Source of the DNA: Roseiarcus sp963751165
Lineage (GTDB): Bacteria > Pseudomonadota > Alphaproteobacteria > Rhizobiales > Beijerinckiaceae
NCBI GenBank assembly: GCA_963751165.1
Contig: CAVVTP010000005.1
Coordinates: 117,049 to 181,048, forward strand
Direction of reading: 5' to 3'
Length of the DNA: 64,000 nucleotides
The notes beneath the pieces are model-generated. The model had not been told where the DNA came from and searched no databases. It was given only the letters and a program-made list of their open reading frames with translations. Shown in pieces: positions 46,654 to 54,899 of this stretch (position 1 is the stretch's first letter; each line of letters begins with the position of its first letter). A program made the position numbers and the translations under genes.

Positions 46654-47163
46654 TCAGTGGTCAGCAAAGCGCATAATCACTTGGCGCCCTTTTGCGACAC
46701 ACGAACCTGGACCTGGATGGTTCCGGGTCGGCGGAACGAAGCACTGAAATTCGTCACCCTCCACGAGCTTTTGGCGGGTCTGCAACAGCGCGAGGTGAAA
46801 GCCCTCGCCGTTCAGGACCGCTTTTGATTTCGGGGCGATTGGAATGTCGTGAACCTCTCTCGCCGACTTCCCGCCCTCGCCGATATCGATCTGGCGCTTC
46901 TCGGAGAAGTTCGCAACCGGACACGAAACGCCGACAAGCGCGTCCGGCTCCGCGCCATCGTTCGTCACAACCATCCCAAGCACGGCGTCGCTCCCGATCT
47001 CGGCGTTGGGAGGTGTCCAGGCGTCGGTGACGGCAATGTCGTTGGCTTCGGCTGTCCCAGCGGCAAAGAGCGCCGCCAGCGGCGCCAGTTTCAGCATCAA
47101 GCTCGCGATCGGTCTGGCGAGGGAGGCGCCGAAGCAGAGGAAGGCGAAGCCATCCTTCATCAT
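46654..47163 (-). CDS. PCu(A)C-like copper-chaperone family protein, probably frameshifted near its end
   Basis: A strong AAGGAGGGAAGAAAG precedes ATG 47163. After a signal region (LKLAPLAALFAAGTAEA) comes ITVTDAW-like VTDAWTPP, VVTNDGAEPDALVGVSCPVA, VLNGEGFHLALLQTRQKLVEGD: the DUF461/PCu(A)C layout. The usual ligands are poor: HDIPI replaces the His-x-Met motif and LALL replaces the Met-rich loop. Near 46746-46752 (GAAATTC) one extra base appears; in the shifted frame FSASFRRPGTIQVQVRVSQK ends the domain properly at 46677. It is divergent from the PQQ dehydrogenase gene. It may bind copper weakly or have another role. Confidence 0.75.
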   Translation of the reverse strand: MMKDGFAFLCFGASLARPIASLMLKLAPLAALFAAGTAEANDIAVTDAWTPPNAEIGSDAVLGMVVTNDGAEPDALVGVSCPVANFSEKRQIDIGEGGKSAREVHDIPIAPKSKAVLNGEGFHLALLQTRQKLVEGDEFQCFVPPTRNHPGPGSCVAKGRQVIMRFADH

Positions 47164-47575
47164 CTTTCTTCCCTCCTTGCCCGACGGCCTCGGGCGTCAG
47201 CGATCGCGTCGCGCTGCGGATTTTGAGAGTAGCGGCAAGAAGCGAGAGGATCACGCGCCGAGCCTCGATTAGGCTCGCCTTCAAACTTCGCTGGCCGGTT
47301 CGGAATCGACCCTGTTGACGCACCTTGATGGTTGCATGGAACCAGTCGCGACCGCCTTGCCGACCATTTGGGTCTGCACTATGAATCTCCAGTAGCGGGG
47401 GGACTGTCGTCGCCGCACGATGCGCGAGACGTATTCGGTGTCTGGCGGTGGAAAACTCCCGCTAATCCGCCGGCTCAGGCTCAGCTTTCTCGTGTGGGAC
47501 TGACGCACTGCGGATCAGGCACTCAGTCGAAACCCAACCCAACAAAACGGGCGGGTAAAGAGGAGGAAGCGCAAA
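47164..47575. promoter_or_regulatory. Divergent promoter region between the PCu(A)C-like gene and the PQQ dehydrogenase
   Basis: A 412-bp region between two divergent starts. It ends with AAAGAGGAGGAAGCGCAAAATG, a strong ribosome site for the dehydrogenase. No specific operator could be recognised by eye. Confidence 0.4.
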
Positions 47576-49396
47576 ATGGAGCGAGAATTATCGCATCGGC
47601 TGTCGTCCAGATCAATACGCCAATTCTATGTTGGCGGCTCGGCTCTCGCGCTCGTGTTCGCCACAGGCGCCTTCGCCGAGGATGCCCCGGTCGGCCCAAA
47701 AGCCGTCGCGCCGGTGGTCGCCAAAAGTCCGGAGACGACAACTCAGCGCCTGCTGGACGCCGACAAGGAGCAGCAGAACTGGATTACGCACCATAAGAAT
47801 TACAGCGCTCAGCGCTTCTCGACCCTCAACCAAATCAATGCGGGCAACGTCAAGGACCTAAAGGTCGCCTGGACGATGCAACTGGGGGGCGTCGAGGGCG
47901 GCGGCATCTGGTCGCACGGCGGCCTCGAGGGCACGCCGATCGTCGAGGACGGGTTCATGTACGTCACTGACGGTTGGGGTTCGGTCTACAAGATCGATGC
48001 GCACGGCGGAAAGGGGCTCCTGCTGTGGAAGATGGACCCCAAGACCGACCATGATTGGGCTGGCGCGGTCGCCTGCTGCGGCGTCGATAATCGCGGCGTC
48101 GGCTTATATAAAGACTTGGTGATTTCGCATACGTTGGACGGACGCCTCATCGCAACGGACAAGGAGACCGGCCAGGTCAAATGGCAGCGTCAAGTCGCCA
48201 ATCCGGACAAGGGCGAGGTCGTCACCGGAGCGCCGCTCATCGTGAAGAACATGGCGATCACGGGCGTGGCCGGCGCCGAGTATGGAATTCGCGGGTGGAT
48301 CGCCGCGACCGATCTCGACACCCAGAAAGAGGTGTGGCGCACCTACACGCTTCCCGCCAAGGGCGAACCTGGATCAGAGACTTGGGGCGGAACGAATAGC
48401 GCGGAGACGACGGGCGGCGGGTCGACCTGGGTGACCGGGTCCTACGATCCCGACACAAACACCATCGTTTGGGGCGTTGGCAATCCTGGACCCGACTGGG
48501 ACAACGCTTATCGGCCCGGCGACAACCTCTACACCGATTCCTCGCTTGCGGTTGACGCCGACACCGGCAAGATCAAGTGGCACTTCCAGCATACCCCGAA
48601 CGACCCTTATGACTATGACAGCGTCGCGGAAAACGTGCTGGTCGATGTAGACGGGAAGAAGCTTGCGCTCGAAGCCGACCGAAACGGTTTCGGATATGCC
48701 GTCGACCGAACAAACGGCAGGTTCCTCTGGGCCACTCCATTTGTGAAGAAAGTGACCTGGACCAAAGGCATCGATCCGGAAACCGGAAAGCCCGAGGAAT
48801 ATGACTCCAAGAAGAGCGTGCAAGTCTATAATCCGGAGGCCACGCCCGTCCGAAGCAGAGAGATCACTGACATTTGCCCCGGCAACATGGGAGGCAAGAA
48901 CTGGCCGCCAACCGCCTACAATCCGCAGCTCAAGACCTGGTACGTGCCGGTGATCGAGAGCTGCAATCGCATCACGATCAAGCCCGAGACGAAGGCGAAC
49001 AAGCCGCGCGATTTCTTCACTGGCGGCGGGCCTTCGCAGCCCTTCCGGATAACGGGCAGCGTCACTGCGATCGACGTCACGACAGGTAAGGTCGTGGGCA
49101 AGCACGAGACGCCGTATCCGGACCTTGCCGGGATCCTTGCAACTCCGGACCTCGTGTTCTCCGGCGAACCGTCTGGCCAAGTCTACGCGCTGGACGCGAA
49201 AACGCTGCAACGCCTTTGGCAGTTCGACACCGGCGGCGGCGTGAATGCGCCTCCGATGACCTTCTCGGTCGACGGCAAGCAATACGTCGCCATCCTGGTC
49301 GGCATGGGAGGCGCATGGGACAAGTGGTTCATCGACAGCACCCCTGAGCTGAAAAAAATGCAGCCGGGATCAACGCTGTACGTGTTCGCGCTCTGA
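47576..49396 (+). CDS. Lanthanide-type PQQ-dependent alcohol dehydrogenase
   Basis: A 606-residue periplasmic quinoprotein with signal peptide (to about residue 34). It has the eight-bladed propeller repeats (tryptophan docking motifs such as GLLLWKMDP and GQVKWQRQV), vicinal Cys167-Cys168, Glu235 and Asn303 as metal/PQQ contacts and catalytic Asp346 in NDPYDYDSV. Asp348, two residues on, is the extra acid that marks rare-earth-dependent XoxF/ExaF/PedH enzymes; calcium enzymes have Ala/Ser/Thr there. There is no C-terminal haem domain. The overall sequence looks closer to PedH/ExaF-type than to XoxF5. The substrate (methanol, ethanol or other) is not certain. It is followed by a cytochrome c. 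Confidence 0.92.
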   Translation: MERELSHRLSSRSIRQFYVGGSALALVFATGAFAEDAPVGPKAVAPVVAKSPETTTQRLLDADKEQQNWITHHKNYSAQRFSTLNQINAGNVKDLKVAWTMQLGGVEGGGIWSHGGLEGTPIVEDGFMYVTDGWGSVYKIDAHGGKGLLLWKMDPKTDHDWAGAVACCGVDNRGVGLYKDLVISHTLDGRLIATDKETGQVKWQRQVANPDKGEVVTGAPLIVKNMAITGVAGAEYGIRGWIAATDLDTQKEVWRTYTLPAKGEPGSETWGGTNSAETTGGGSTWVTGSYDPDTNTIVWGVGNPGPDWDNAYRPGDNLYTDSSLAVDADTGKIKWHFQHTPNDPYDYDSVAENVLVDVDGKKLALEADRNGFGYAVDRTNGRFLWATPFVKKVTWTKGIDPETGKPEEYDSKKSVQVYNPEATPVRSREITDICPGNMGGKNWPPTAYNPQLKTWYVPVIESCNRITIKPETKANKPRDFFTGGGPSQPFRITGSVTAIDVTTGKVVGKHETPYPDLAGILATPDLVFSGEPSGQVYALDAKTLQRLWQFDTGGGVNAPPMTFSVDGKQYVAILVGMGGAWDKWFIDSTPELKKMQPGSTLYVFAL

Positions 49397-49405
49397 ACAA
49401 ATAGC

Positions 49406-49428
49406 GAGGCCACGGGACCCGTGGCCTC
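49406..49428 (+). terminator. Perfect hairpin between dehydrogenase and cytochrome c
   Basis: GAGGCCACGG-GAC-CCGTGGCCTC: a 10-bp perfect stem with a 3-nt loop, 10 bases after the dehydrogenase stop. No U-run follows, so it may be a partial terminator or mRNA-stabilising structure setting the dehydrogenase:cytochrome ratio rather than a full stop. Confidence 0.6.
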
Positions 49429-49441
49429 ACACCTTCATGCG

Positions 49442-49981
49442 ATGATCAATATGAAAATCAGTGTCGCTGCGGGCGCTGCTGCTCTCGTCGCTGTCTTGAT
49501 CGCTAAGACGGCACAGGCCGCCGAGAACAGCCCGGAAGCGGGCCGGGCCATCTTCAAAAGAGCAAATTGCGTCGGCTGTCACAAATGGCACGGCGACGGA
49601 GGCGGCGGCTATGGCGGCGCGGCTTTGTCGTTACGCAAGACTGAACTCGACAAGCAGCAGATTATGGAAACCGTGAGATGTGGTCGTCCAGGAACCGGGA
49701 TGCCTTACTTCTCTCGCGACTCCTATCCCCCGGACGGCCCCCCGCAATGCTACAACCTGACTAGCGAGGACCTTGAGAGCATGCACGTCGCTCAGGCCAA
49801 TGTCTTTCTCCGGCCGGAGGAGATCGCGGCCGTCGCTGAATATGTCATCAGCTCCATCAAGGGTAAGGGCGAGCCCAATCTGGCCGATTGCATCGCTTTT
49901 TTCGGCGAGGAATCGAAAGCCTGCGACGTATACAAGGGCGGAGGTCACCATGCGTTGCCGACACCCGCGACAATACAATGA
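49442..49981 (+). CDS. Periplasmic c-type cytochrome, likely dehydrogenase electron acceptor
   Basis: About 179 residues. Signal peptide AAALVAVLIAKTAQA, haem motif CVGCHKWHG near residue 46 and a likely axial Met in GTGMPYFSRDSYP. Extra cysteines (VRCGRPG, PQCYNLT, DCIAFFG, KACDVY) are unusual and could form disulfides. Position directly after the PQQ dehydrogenase suggests it takes electrons from it, like XoxG/MxaG/ExaB. The start is ATG 49442 or 49451; the GTG at 49421 lies inside the hairpin and is unlikely. Confidence 0.88.
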   Translation: MINMKISVAAGAAALVAVLIAKTAQAAENSPEAGRAIFKRANCVGCHKWHGDGGGGYGGAALSLRKTELDKQQIMETVRCGRPGTGMPYFSRDSYPPDGPPQCYNLTSEDLESMHVAQANVFLRPEEIAAVAEYVISSIKGKGEPNLADCIAFFGEESKACDVYKGGGHHALPTPATIQ

Positions 49982-49996
49982 CTGGGACTGAGACTG

Positions 49997-50614
49997 ATGC
50001 CCCGGCCACCACTTCTCGCTGCTGGTCTTTGCGCCGCTTTCGCGATTTCCACCGCGGCGGCCGAAGAGACCATCTCTGACCTCCGAGGCGTCACCATCGG
50101 CATGTTGGCGCAAGACCTTCCGGTTTCCGGCTACCGCAATCTCTTGTGCGTTGGCGGGACCAGTCAACCGCTCGAGGATTGGAGCGCTTGGAAGTCCTGT
50201 CCAGCCGGCGCGGACGGCTTTCGCCGCGTCCACGTCGACTACGACCAGCCGGGCCAGGACGCGACGATGGTCGCCGGCCATCCTGTCGATCTCACCGTCG
50301 TTTTCGACAATTCCGGCCGCCTGGTCCGAATTGAGATCAAGACGCAAGATCAGGCGAGCCTCTACATGCGCAAGAAAGCTCACTTCCTCGCACGGCAGGC
50401 GATGGAGCACTATGGCCATGATGGGTGGAGCTGTCGCGACACGCCGCCGAGCACTAACGAGGAAGCAATCGGTACGACATACGTCAATGAAACATGCTCG
50501 AAGGTGTCTGGGAGGCGGTCAATCGAGGTGAGCAGCCGCTTCTTCCATAAATCCGGCGGTGGGCCGCGTGACTTTGTCAGCGACAGCGTCGTCGTCGTGA
50601 ACTTCCGCCCTTGA
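49997..50614 (+). CDS. Periplasmic protein of unknown function in the PQQ dehydrogenase operon
   Basis: A 205-residue protein with signal peptide (residues 1-22, STAAAEE). The mature part starts TISDLRGVTIGMLAQDLPVS and has four cysteines (LLCVGGT, KSCPAGA, WSCRDTP, NETCSKV) that could pair as two disulfides, plus a beta-rich PVDLTVVFDNSGRLVRIEIK segment. No family was recognised. It lies 15 bp after the cytochrome, so it belongs to the same operon and may be a dehydrogenase assembly or substrate-access factor (inference). Confidence 0.75.
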   Translation: MPRPPLLAAGLCAAFAISTAAAEETISDLRGVTIGMLAQDLPVSGYRNLLCVGGTSQPLEDWSAWKSCPAGADGFRRVHVDYDQPGQDATMVAGHPVDLTVVFDNSGRLVRIEIKTQDQASLYMRKKAHFLARQAMEHYGHDGWSCRDTPPSTNEEAIGTTYVNETCSKVSGRRSIEVSSRFFHKSGGGPRDFVSDSVVVVNFRP

Positions 50615-50650
50615 GGTCAAACAGCTCTCGTTATTGATGTTTCGCGTGTC

Positions 50651-50790
50651 TTGAAAGTGCGCGCCGCGGAGGACGCATGGAACACGCGCAATCCTGAGCA
50701 GGTCCCGAACGCCTACACGCCGACGAGCCGTTGGCGAAACCGCGATGAATTCTTCTCAGGTCGCAAGGAGATCACCTCAGGAATTCCCTC
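50651..50790 (+). pseudogene. DUF1348/SnoaL-like protein fragment
   Basis: The frame KVRAAEDAWNTRNPEQVPNA, YTPTSRWRNRDEFFSGRKEI matches the N-terminus of the DUF1348 NTF2-like family, but similarity stops at about codon 47 and the frame then runs into unrelated sequence. A truncated gene at the border of the IS graveyard. Confidence 0.75.
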
Positions 50791-51083
50791 ATTTCGGGAA
50801 CGGCCTGATTTCCAGGCTTTTTTGGCCCTCGTAAGGGGCGAACGGAGGGCGCAAGGTCCCACATTGAGCCTGGCGCGACCTCCTTCTCGACAATTCGGAG
50901 CCCTGAACTCGCGCCTCAGGACTCCTCATACGAGAGTCATCGCAGCGAAGCGCCAACCTCCAGTTGCATTTTGGGCCCCAGTAGCGTGCTGAAGGCTCTG
51001 CAAAATCCCTGAGGGACGAAGGCGGTCATGGCAGGCTGGGTGATGTCGAAGTCACCTGATTCTCCGAGGAGAGAACCGCCGCC

Positions 51084-51362
51084 ATGACCAAGACCGAAGC
51101 TAAGCCTACGATCGCCGCCGTCAATGAGCTGTTCGCCAAGAGCCCAGATGGGCTGCGCGAGATCGTGCGCGCCGTGATGCAGGAGATGCTGGAAGCTGAG
51201 ATGACGGACGCGGTCGGGGCCGAGAAGAGCGAGCGGACCGCAGCGCGCCTTGGCTACCGCTCCGGCTACTACACCCGCACCCTTGTCACCCGCGTCGGCA
51301 AGCTCGAGCGGCGCGCGCCGAGGGTGCCCAGAGAGAGATCGTCGGACACTGCGAAAAACTAG
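51084..51362 (+). pseudogene. IS256-family transposase, 5' fragment
   Basis: The first ~80 residues match IS256/mutator transposases: LREIVRAVMQEMLEAEMTDA then RLGYRSGYYTRTLVTRVGKL. The conserved continuation is lost after residue ~82 (PRVP|RERSS) and the frame ends soon after, so the catalytic domain is missing. Upstream 51000-51083 probably retains the left IS end. Confidence 0.88.
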
Positions 51363-51799
51363 ACTAAAGCGCATGAGCGCGAATTCACGCGGGTTGTCGA
51401 ACTTGAGGCCGGGATGCGTTCGCCAATGCCGGAAATCGGGCCGTTGTCGCAAGGAGTTGGAACTTGTAATTCAGGGATTGTCGTAAAACTTGTCGGGGTG
51501 CAAAATCGCCGATGCTGGACCCGGGCTCATCGCGTCCGTCGGGAGAGAACGACGTTGAGTGGACACGCCATTTCTCGTCGAGACCGAGGAGGCGCCGTGA
51601 GGCAGATCTTGGCTTGGCCAATTAGCCTCAATTTTCGAACTCGTCCTCAAATCTACTTGGTGTCCTAAGCGCGCTCCCTTCGGTCGCGCGAGGGCTTCGG
51701 GGCTTCGCCCCTCCGCCCTCCGTTTCTGTTGTTGATTCTTTACGTGTATCCTTGCAAATCCAATGATGTTCTATGTGTTTGCAACCAGCGGAACGGCAT
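51363..51799. other. Decayed sequence after the IS256 fragment
   Basis: Short frames only. A GGGGCTTCGCCCC hairpin lies near 51698-51710. No gene supported. Confidence 0.35.
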
Positions 51800-51875
51800 A
51801 ATCCCCCCTCCTGCATGGTAGAGCGCTTATTCAGCGCATTAACGAGGCATACCTCGCCCATGCAGGAGGGGGATT
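51800..51875. repeat. Branched inverted-repeat element
   Basis: An outer inverted repeat (51800-51818 with 51858-51875, AATCCCCC(C)TCCTGCATGG, one-base bulge) encloses two small hairpins: GCGC-TTATTCA-GCGC (51823-51837) and CGAGG-CATA-CCTCG (51843-51856). Together they would fold as a three-way junction in single-stranded DNA or RNA. Confidence 0.6.
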
Positions 51876-52496
51876 TTCAGCGTCTACGGCGCGCGTATGA
51901 AGGGGATCAGGCAGATGTCTAGGCTGCGTGCCAGGCGGAGTGCCGAATTCCTGGCGGCCGATCCCGAAATCCAGCCTTTCTTAGAGGCTCACTCGGTCGC
52001 GAACTAGTCGCACGTCTCGCAAAACGCCTTCAGCCGATTTTACAAGACTGGGAGCTCATCACTCCCATCTTTTGCGTGTTTATTGAGGTCGCAAACTCTC
52101 GGCCCTGGCTGCCTCATACGGACGGTCATGTTCCCGTCCAGCGTTAAATATCGAGGCCAGTATGTCATCGCTCTCCAGACAGAAAGAACGACGGCGATTG
52201 CACGACCATAATAACCCAAGGTGCATCAGAACGGAAGGAGAAACTTCTCTCAATTGTGTTTCGCGTGCAAAATTGGCCCTCTGATGACGTCATCAGGGTT
52301 GTCAATCTGGAGTGGGCACCTCGAGCTCGGACAGGCTTTCGACGAAAGAGGCGGCCGCCACCGATCCTCTGCAGCAATATGGGGGCCCGCATCGCCGCTC
52401 GAACGCCTGGTTGGGAAGCAGGCTCTGGAGCTATGTTTCTAAAGAGGGCTCGACAAAACGCGGTCGTGTCCCAACTGGTGGTGTAGCTCGGACGAA
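51876..52496. other. Stretch without a supported gene
   Basis: A 36-codon + frame at 51897-52007 (start MKGIRQMSRLRARRSAEF) follows the branched repeat but has no recognisable relatives. The rest holds short mutually overlapping frames; composition is AT-richer around 52150-52300. Confidence 0.3.
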
Positions 52497-52547
52497 GCAA
52501 GCCGCTCGCGAGGCGCGCTTTCCATAGCGCCGTAGCGAGCGGCTTGC
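52497..52547. repeat. 13-bp perfect inverted repeat
   Basis: GCAAGCCGCTCGC (52497-52509) and its complement GCGAGCGGCTTGC (52535-52547) flank a 25-nt spacer. It could be a terminator-like or IS-end hairpin. Confidence 0.55.
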
Positions 52548-52620
52548 GTGGTCATCGCCGATTCTCCGGCTAGGATGGGCACGGCTCTCGCCAATTGCAA
52601 ACACCCGCAGGTCGGAGGCT

Positions 52621-52770
52621 TTGGGCAAGCAGATCCCCGAACCCGCGTTCGGCACTATCAAGTCGATCATGGGCTTTCGCCAGTTCCTTCTGCAAGGCCT
52701 CGACCGCGTCCAAGGCGAGTGGAGCCTCGTCACCATGGCGTGGAACATGCGGCGAATGTACGCTCTGACC
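52621..52770 (+). pseudogene. IS1182/IS5-like transposase, C-terminal fragment
   Basis: The frame has PEPAFGTIKSIMGFRQFLLQ then GEWSLVTMAWNMRRMYAL, the C-terminal DDE-Glu region of IS1182-type transposases (xEPxFGxIKxxMGFRxF...WNLxRM). Upstream domains are absent. Downstream the frame continues without similarity. Confidence 0.8.
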
Positions 52771-53061
52771 GCCGTCTGGACGGCGGTCATCGCTCGCCCC
52801 CCGCCAGAGAATGCCCGCATCAGTTGCATTTGCTCTTCGGAACCACCAATCCGAGTCGCCGTTCACCGCAAACGCGCGGCCGCCGTTCTTGCTCACGCAT
52901 CAGCCTCAAGCCCTAGGTCCGACAGGCTGCTAGACGGCGACCTCCTTGCCAAGCTCCTTGGCATGGAGCCAAGCGGCATGTTGCGGTGCGCGCTTCGTCC
53001 GCGACCATTCCTCTAGCATCTCCCATTTGACCGCATCCAGCTTCTTCAACTTCGCCTGTTC

Positions 53062-53185
53062 CCTAGTGGTCAAAATCAAACGAATGAGTCCGCCCGCTCA
53101 AACGAATGAGTCCGCCCGCTCTCCAATGTTTCCAAGGCTCGGCGCGCGAGGCGGCGGGTTCGGAGTGTCAGATTCGATCCACTAG
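53062..53185. repeat. Long inverted-repeat arm (left), two tandem 22-bp units inside
   Basis: 124 bp starting CCTAGTGGTCAAAATCAAAC and ending CGATCCACTAG, nearly identical in inverted orientation to 54626-54750 (about three differences). It contains two direct copies of a CAAACGAATGAGTCCGCCCG unit. The two arms meet at CTAG, where the IS701 element is inserted. Confidence 0.9.
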
Positions 53186-54625
53186 CACTACTTTGGCAGA
53201 TTTTTGAGCGGCTTGGCGGGATTGGGATTCTCGAATTGCGTTTTACGTGATTCATGGGTGGTCGGCTTGTGGAGGGCCGACCATGGACGCGACCTGGAAG
53301 TCCGATCTGGAAACGTGGCTGGCGCCGTTCGTAAGCGCCTTGCGGCACAAGGTGCGCGCGCGGATGTGCCCGGCCTACATTGCGGGTCTGATCGGCGCGG
53401 GAGATCGCAAGAGCGTCCAGCCTATGGCGGCGCGGGACGGCGAAGTCGGATACGACCAGCTTCATCATTTCATCACCGGCAGGGCGTGGGATACGGCGCC
53501 GCTTGAGAAGGTTCTGCTCGCCGAAGCCGACCGAATGGTCGGCGGCGCCGACGCGTGGCTGATCGTCGACGATACGGCGTTGCCGAAGAAGGGCGAGCAT
53601 TCGGTCGGCGTCGCGCCGCAATATGCTTCCGCGCTGGGCAAGACGGCGAACTGTCAGTCGTTGGTCTCGCTGACGCTCGCATCGCGAGAGGTCCCGGTGA
53701 CGGTGGGCCTGCGGCTGTTCCTGCCGGAAGAGTGGACGAGCGATCCCGAACGGATGGCGCAAGCGCGTGTGCCGGAGGAAAAACGGGCCGCACGAACCAA
53801 GCCGGAAATCGCGATCGAAGAGATCGACCGCGTCATCGCCTCGGGCGCGCGATTTGGCTGCGTCCTCGCCAATTCCGGTTACGGGTCCAGCGGGTCCTTC
53901 CGCCAGGCGCTGAGCGAGCGCGGTCTCAAGTGGGCGGTGGGCCTGTCGAAACGCCAGAACGTCTATCCCGCCGACGTCGCCGTGACCTTCCCCGTCGCCA
54001 AGGCGGGAAGGCCGCGCAAATACAGCATTCCGGATCAACCGCCGATCTCCGCCGAAACCGCCTTGGCCGGGGAGACGTGGCGAAGGATCAACTGGCGACG
54101 CGGCACGAAAGGCCGTCTGACCTGCCTCTTTGCGGCCCGTCGCGTCCGCGTCGCTGACGGCCACAAGCACCGCATGGCCGATGATCGCATGCAATGCATG
54201 CCCGGCGACGAAGTCTGGCTCGTCGGCGAGCGCAGGTCGACGGGCGAGCAAAAATACTACGTGTCCAATCTTCCCGCCGACGTCAGCCTCAGGACCCTTG
54301 CCGCCACGATCAAAGCCAGATGGGTCTGCGAACAGGCGCATCAGCAGATGAAGGAGGAACTTGGCCTCGACCACTTCGAAGGCCGATCTTGGTTCGGGCT
54401 GCACCGACACGCTTTGATGACCATGATGGCCTATGCCTTCCTTCAGTCCCGCCGCCTCAAGGCCGCGGGTCGGAAAAAAAAAATTGGGGGACCGCCGCCG
54501 CAACCGAGCCTGCCAGCCATCAGGCAGGCCATTCTTGATCTCTTCGTGCGCCATCCGCCGAGCAAATGCCCACACTGCGCAAGGCCGCTCAGCCCGGTGA
54601 ATCCGTCAAATCTGCCAAAGTAGTG
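53186..54625 (+). mobile_element. IS701-family element in the centre of a palindrome
   Basis: A 1440-bp element with perfect 18-bp terminal inverted repeats CACTACTTTGGCAGATTT and a CTAG target duplication (53182-53185 and 54626-54629), the YTAR-type target known for IS701. The transposase stop lies inside the right terminal repeat. The surrounding arms form a palindrome when the element is removed. Confidence 0.9.
53283..54623 (+). CDS. IS701-family transposase
   Basis: About 446 residues, intact. DDE features of the IS4/IS701 superfamily: first Asp in WLIVDDTALPKKGEHSVGV, second Asp region in GCVLANSGYGSSGSFRQAL, and YREK-like/Glu region in ARWVCEQAHQQMKEELGLDHFEG. The start at ATG 53283 (GGAGGG 7 bases upstream) is preferred to 53247. 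The C-terminus has a CPHCARPL zinc-knuckle-like pair. Confidence 0.92.
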   Translation: MDATWKSDLETWLAPFVSALRHKVRARMCPAYIAGLIGAGDRKSVQPMAARDGEVGYDQLHHFITGRAWDTAPLEKVLLAEADRMVGGADAWLIVDDTALPKKGEHSVGVAPQYASALGKTANCQSLVSLTLASREVPVTVGLRLFLPEEWTSDPERMAQARVPEEKRAARTKPEIAIEEIDRVIASGARFGCVLANSGYGSSGSFRQALSERGLKWAVGLSKRQNVYPADVAVTFPVAKAGRPRKYSIPDQPPISAETALAGETWRRINWRRGTKGRLTCLFAARRVRVADGHKHRMADDRMQCMPGDEVWLVGERRSTGEQKYYVSNLPADVSLRTLAATIKARWVCEQAHQQMKEELGLDHFEGRSWFGLHRHALMTMMAYAFLQSRRLKAAGRKKKIGGPPPQPSLPAIRQAILDLFVRHPPSKCPHCARPLSPVNPSNLPK

Positions 54626-54750
54626 CTAGTGGATCGAATTTGACACTCCGAACCCGCCGCCTCGCGCGCCGAGCCTTGGAAACATTGGAGAGCGGGCGAA
54701 CTCATTCGTTTGAGCGGGCGGAACTCATTCGTTTGATTTTGACCACTAGG
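54626..54750. repeat. Long inverted-repeat arm (right)
   Basis: 125 bp, the inverted partner of 53062-53185, starting CTAGTGGATCGAATTTGACA and ending GACCACTAGG. It differs at about three positions; two of the differences turn GAGTCC into GAGTTC or GAGTTCC when read on the minus strand. Its inner end resembles the IS630 terminal repeat at 41887. Confidence 0.9.
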
Positions 54751-54899
54751 ACCGCCCTTTTTGTACCGCCACTCGCTTTAAGGACGTGAGTTGACTCTAC
54801 TTGCTTCGCAAAGGAAAACTTAGGTAGGTCAGATCGATCATATTAACGGTTAATTATCGTGTAACTGTTTATGACTAGTGGTGTCGGAGTGTTGCTGCA

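Noticed and set aside
51815..51840. tRNA-like GGTAGAGCGC segment
   Set aside because: Resembles a D-arm, but there is no T-arm (GGTTCGAATCC-like), no proper anticodon stem of five pairs and no acceptor stem other than the outer repeat.
53081..53122. CRISPR-like direct repeats
   Set aside because: Only two adjacent copies of a 22-bp unit without spacers; part of the palindrome arm.
53076..54575. 499-codon minus ORF opposite the IS701 transposase
   Set aside because: Starts and ends in the palindrome arms but mirrors the transposase; composition is shadow-like.
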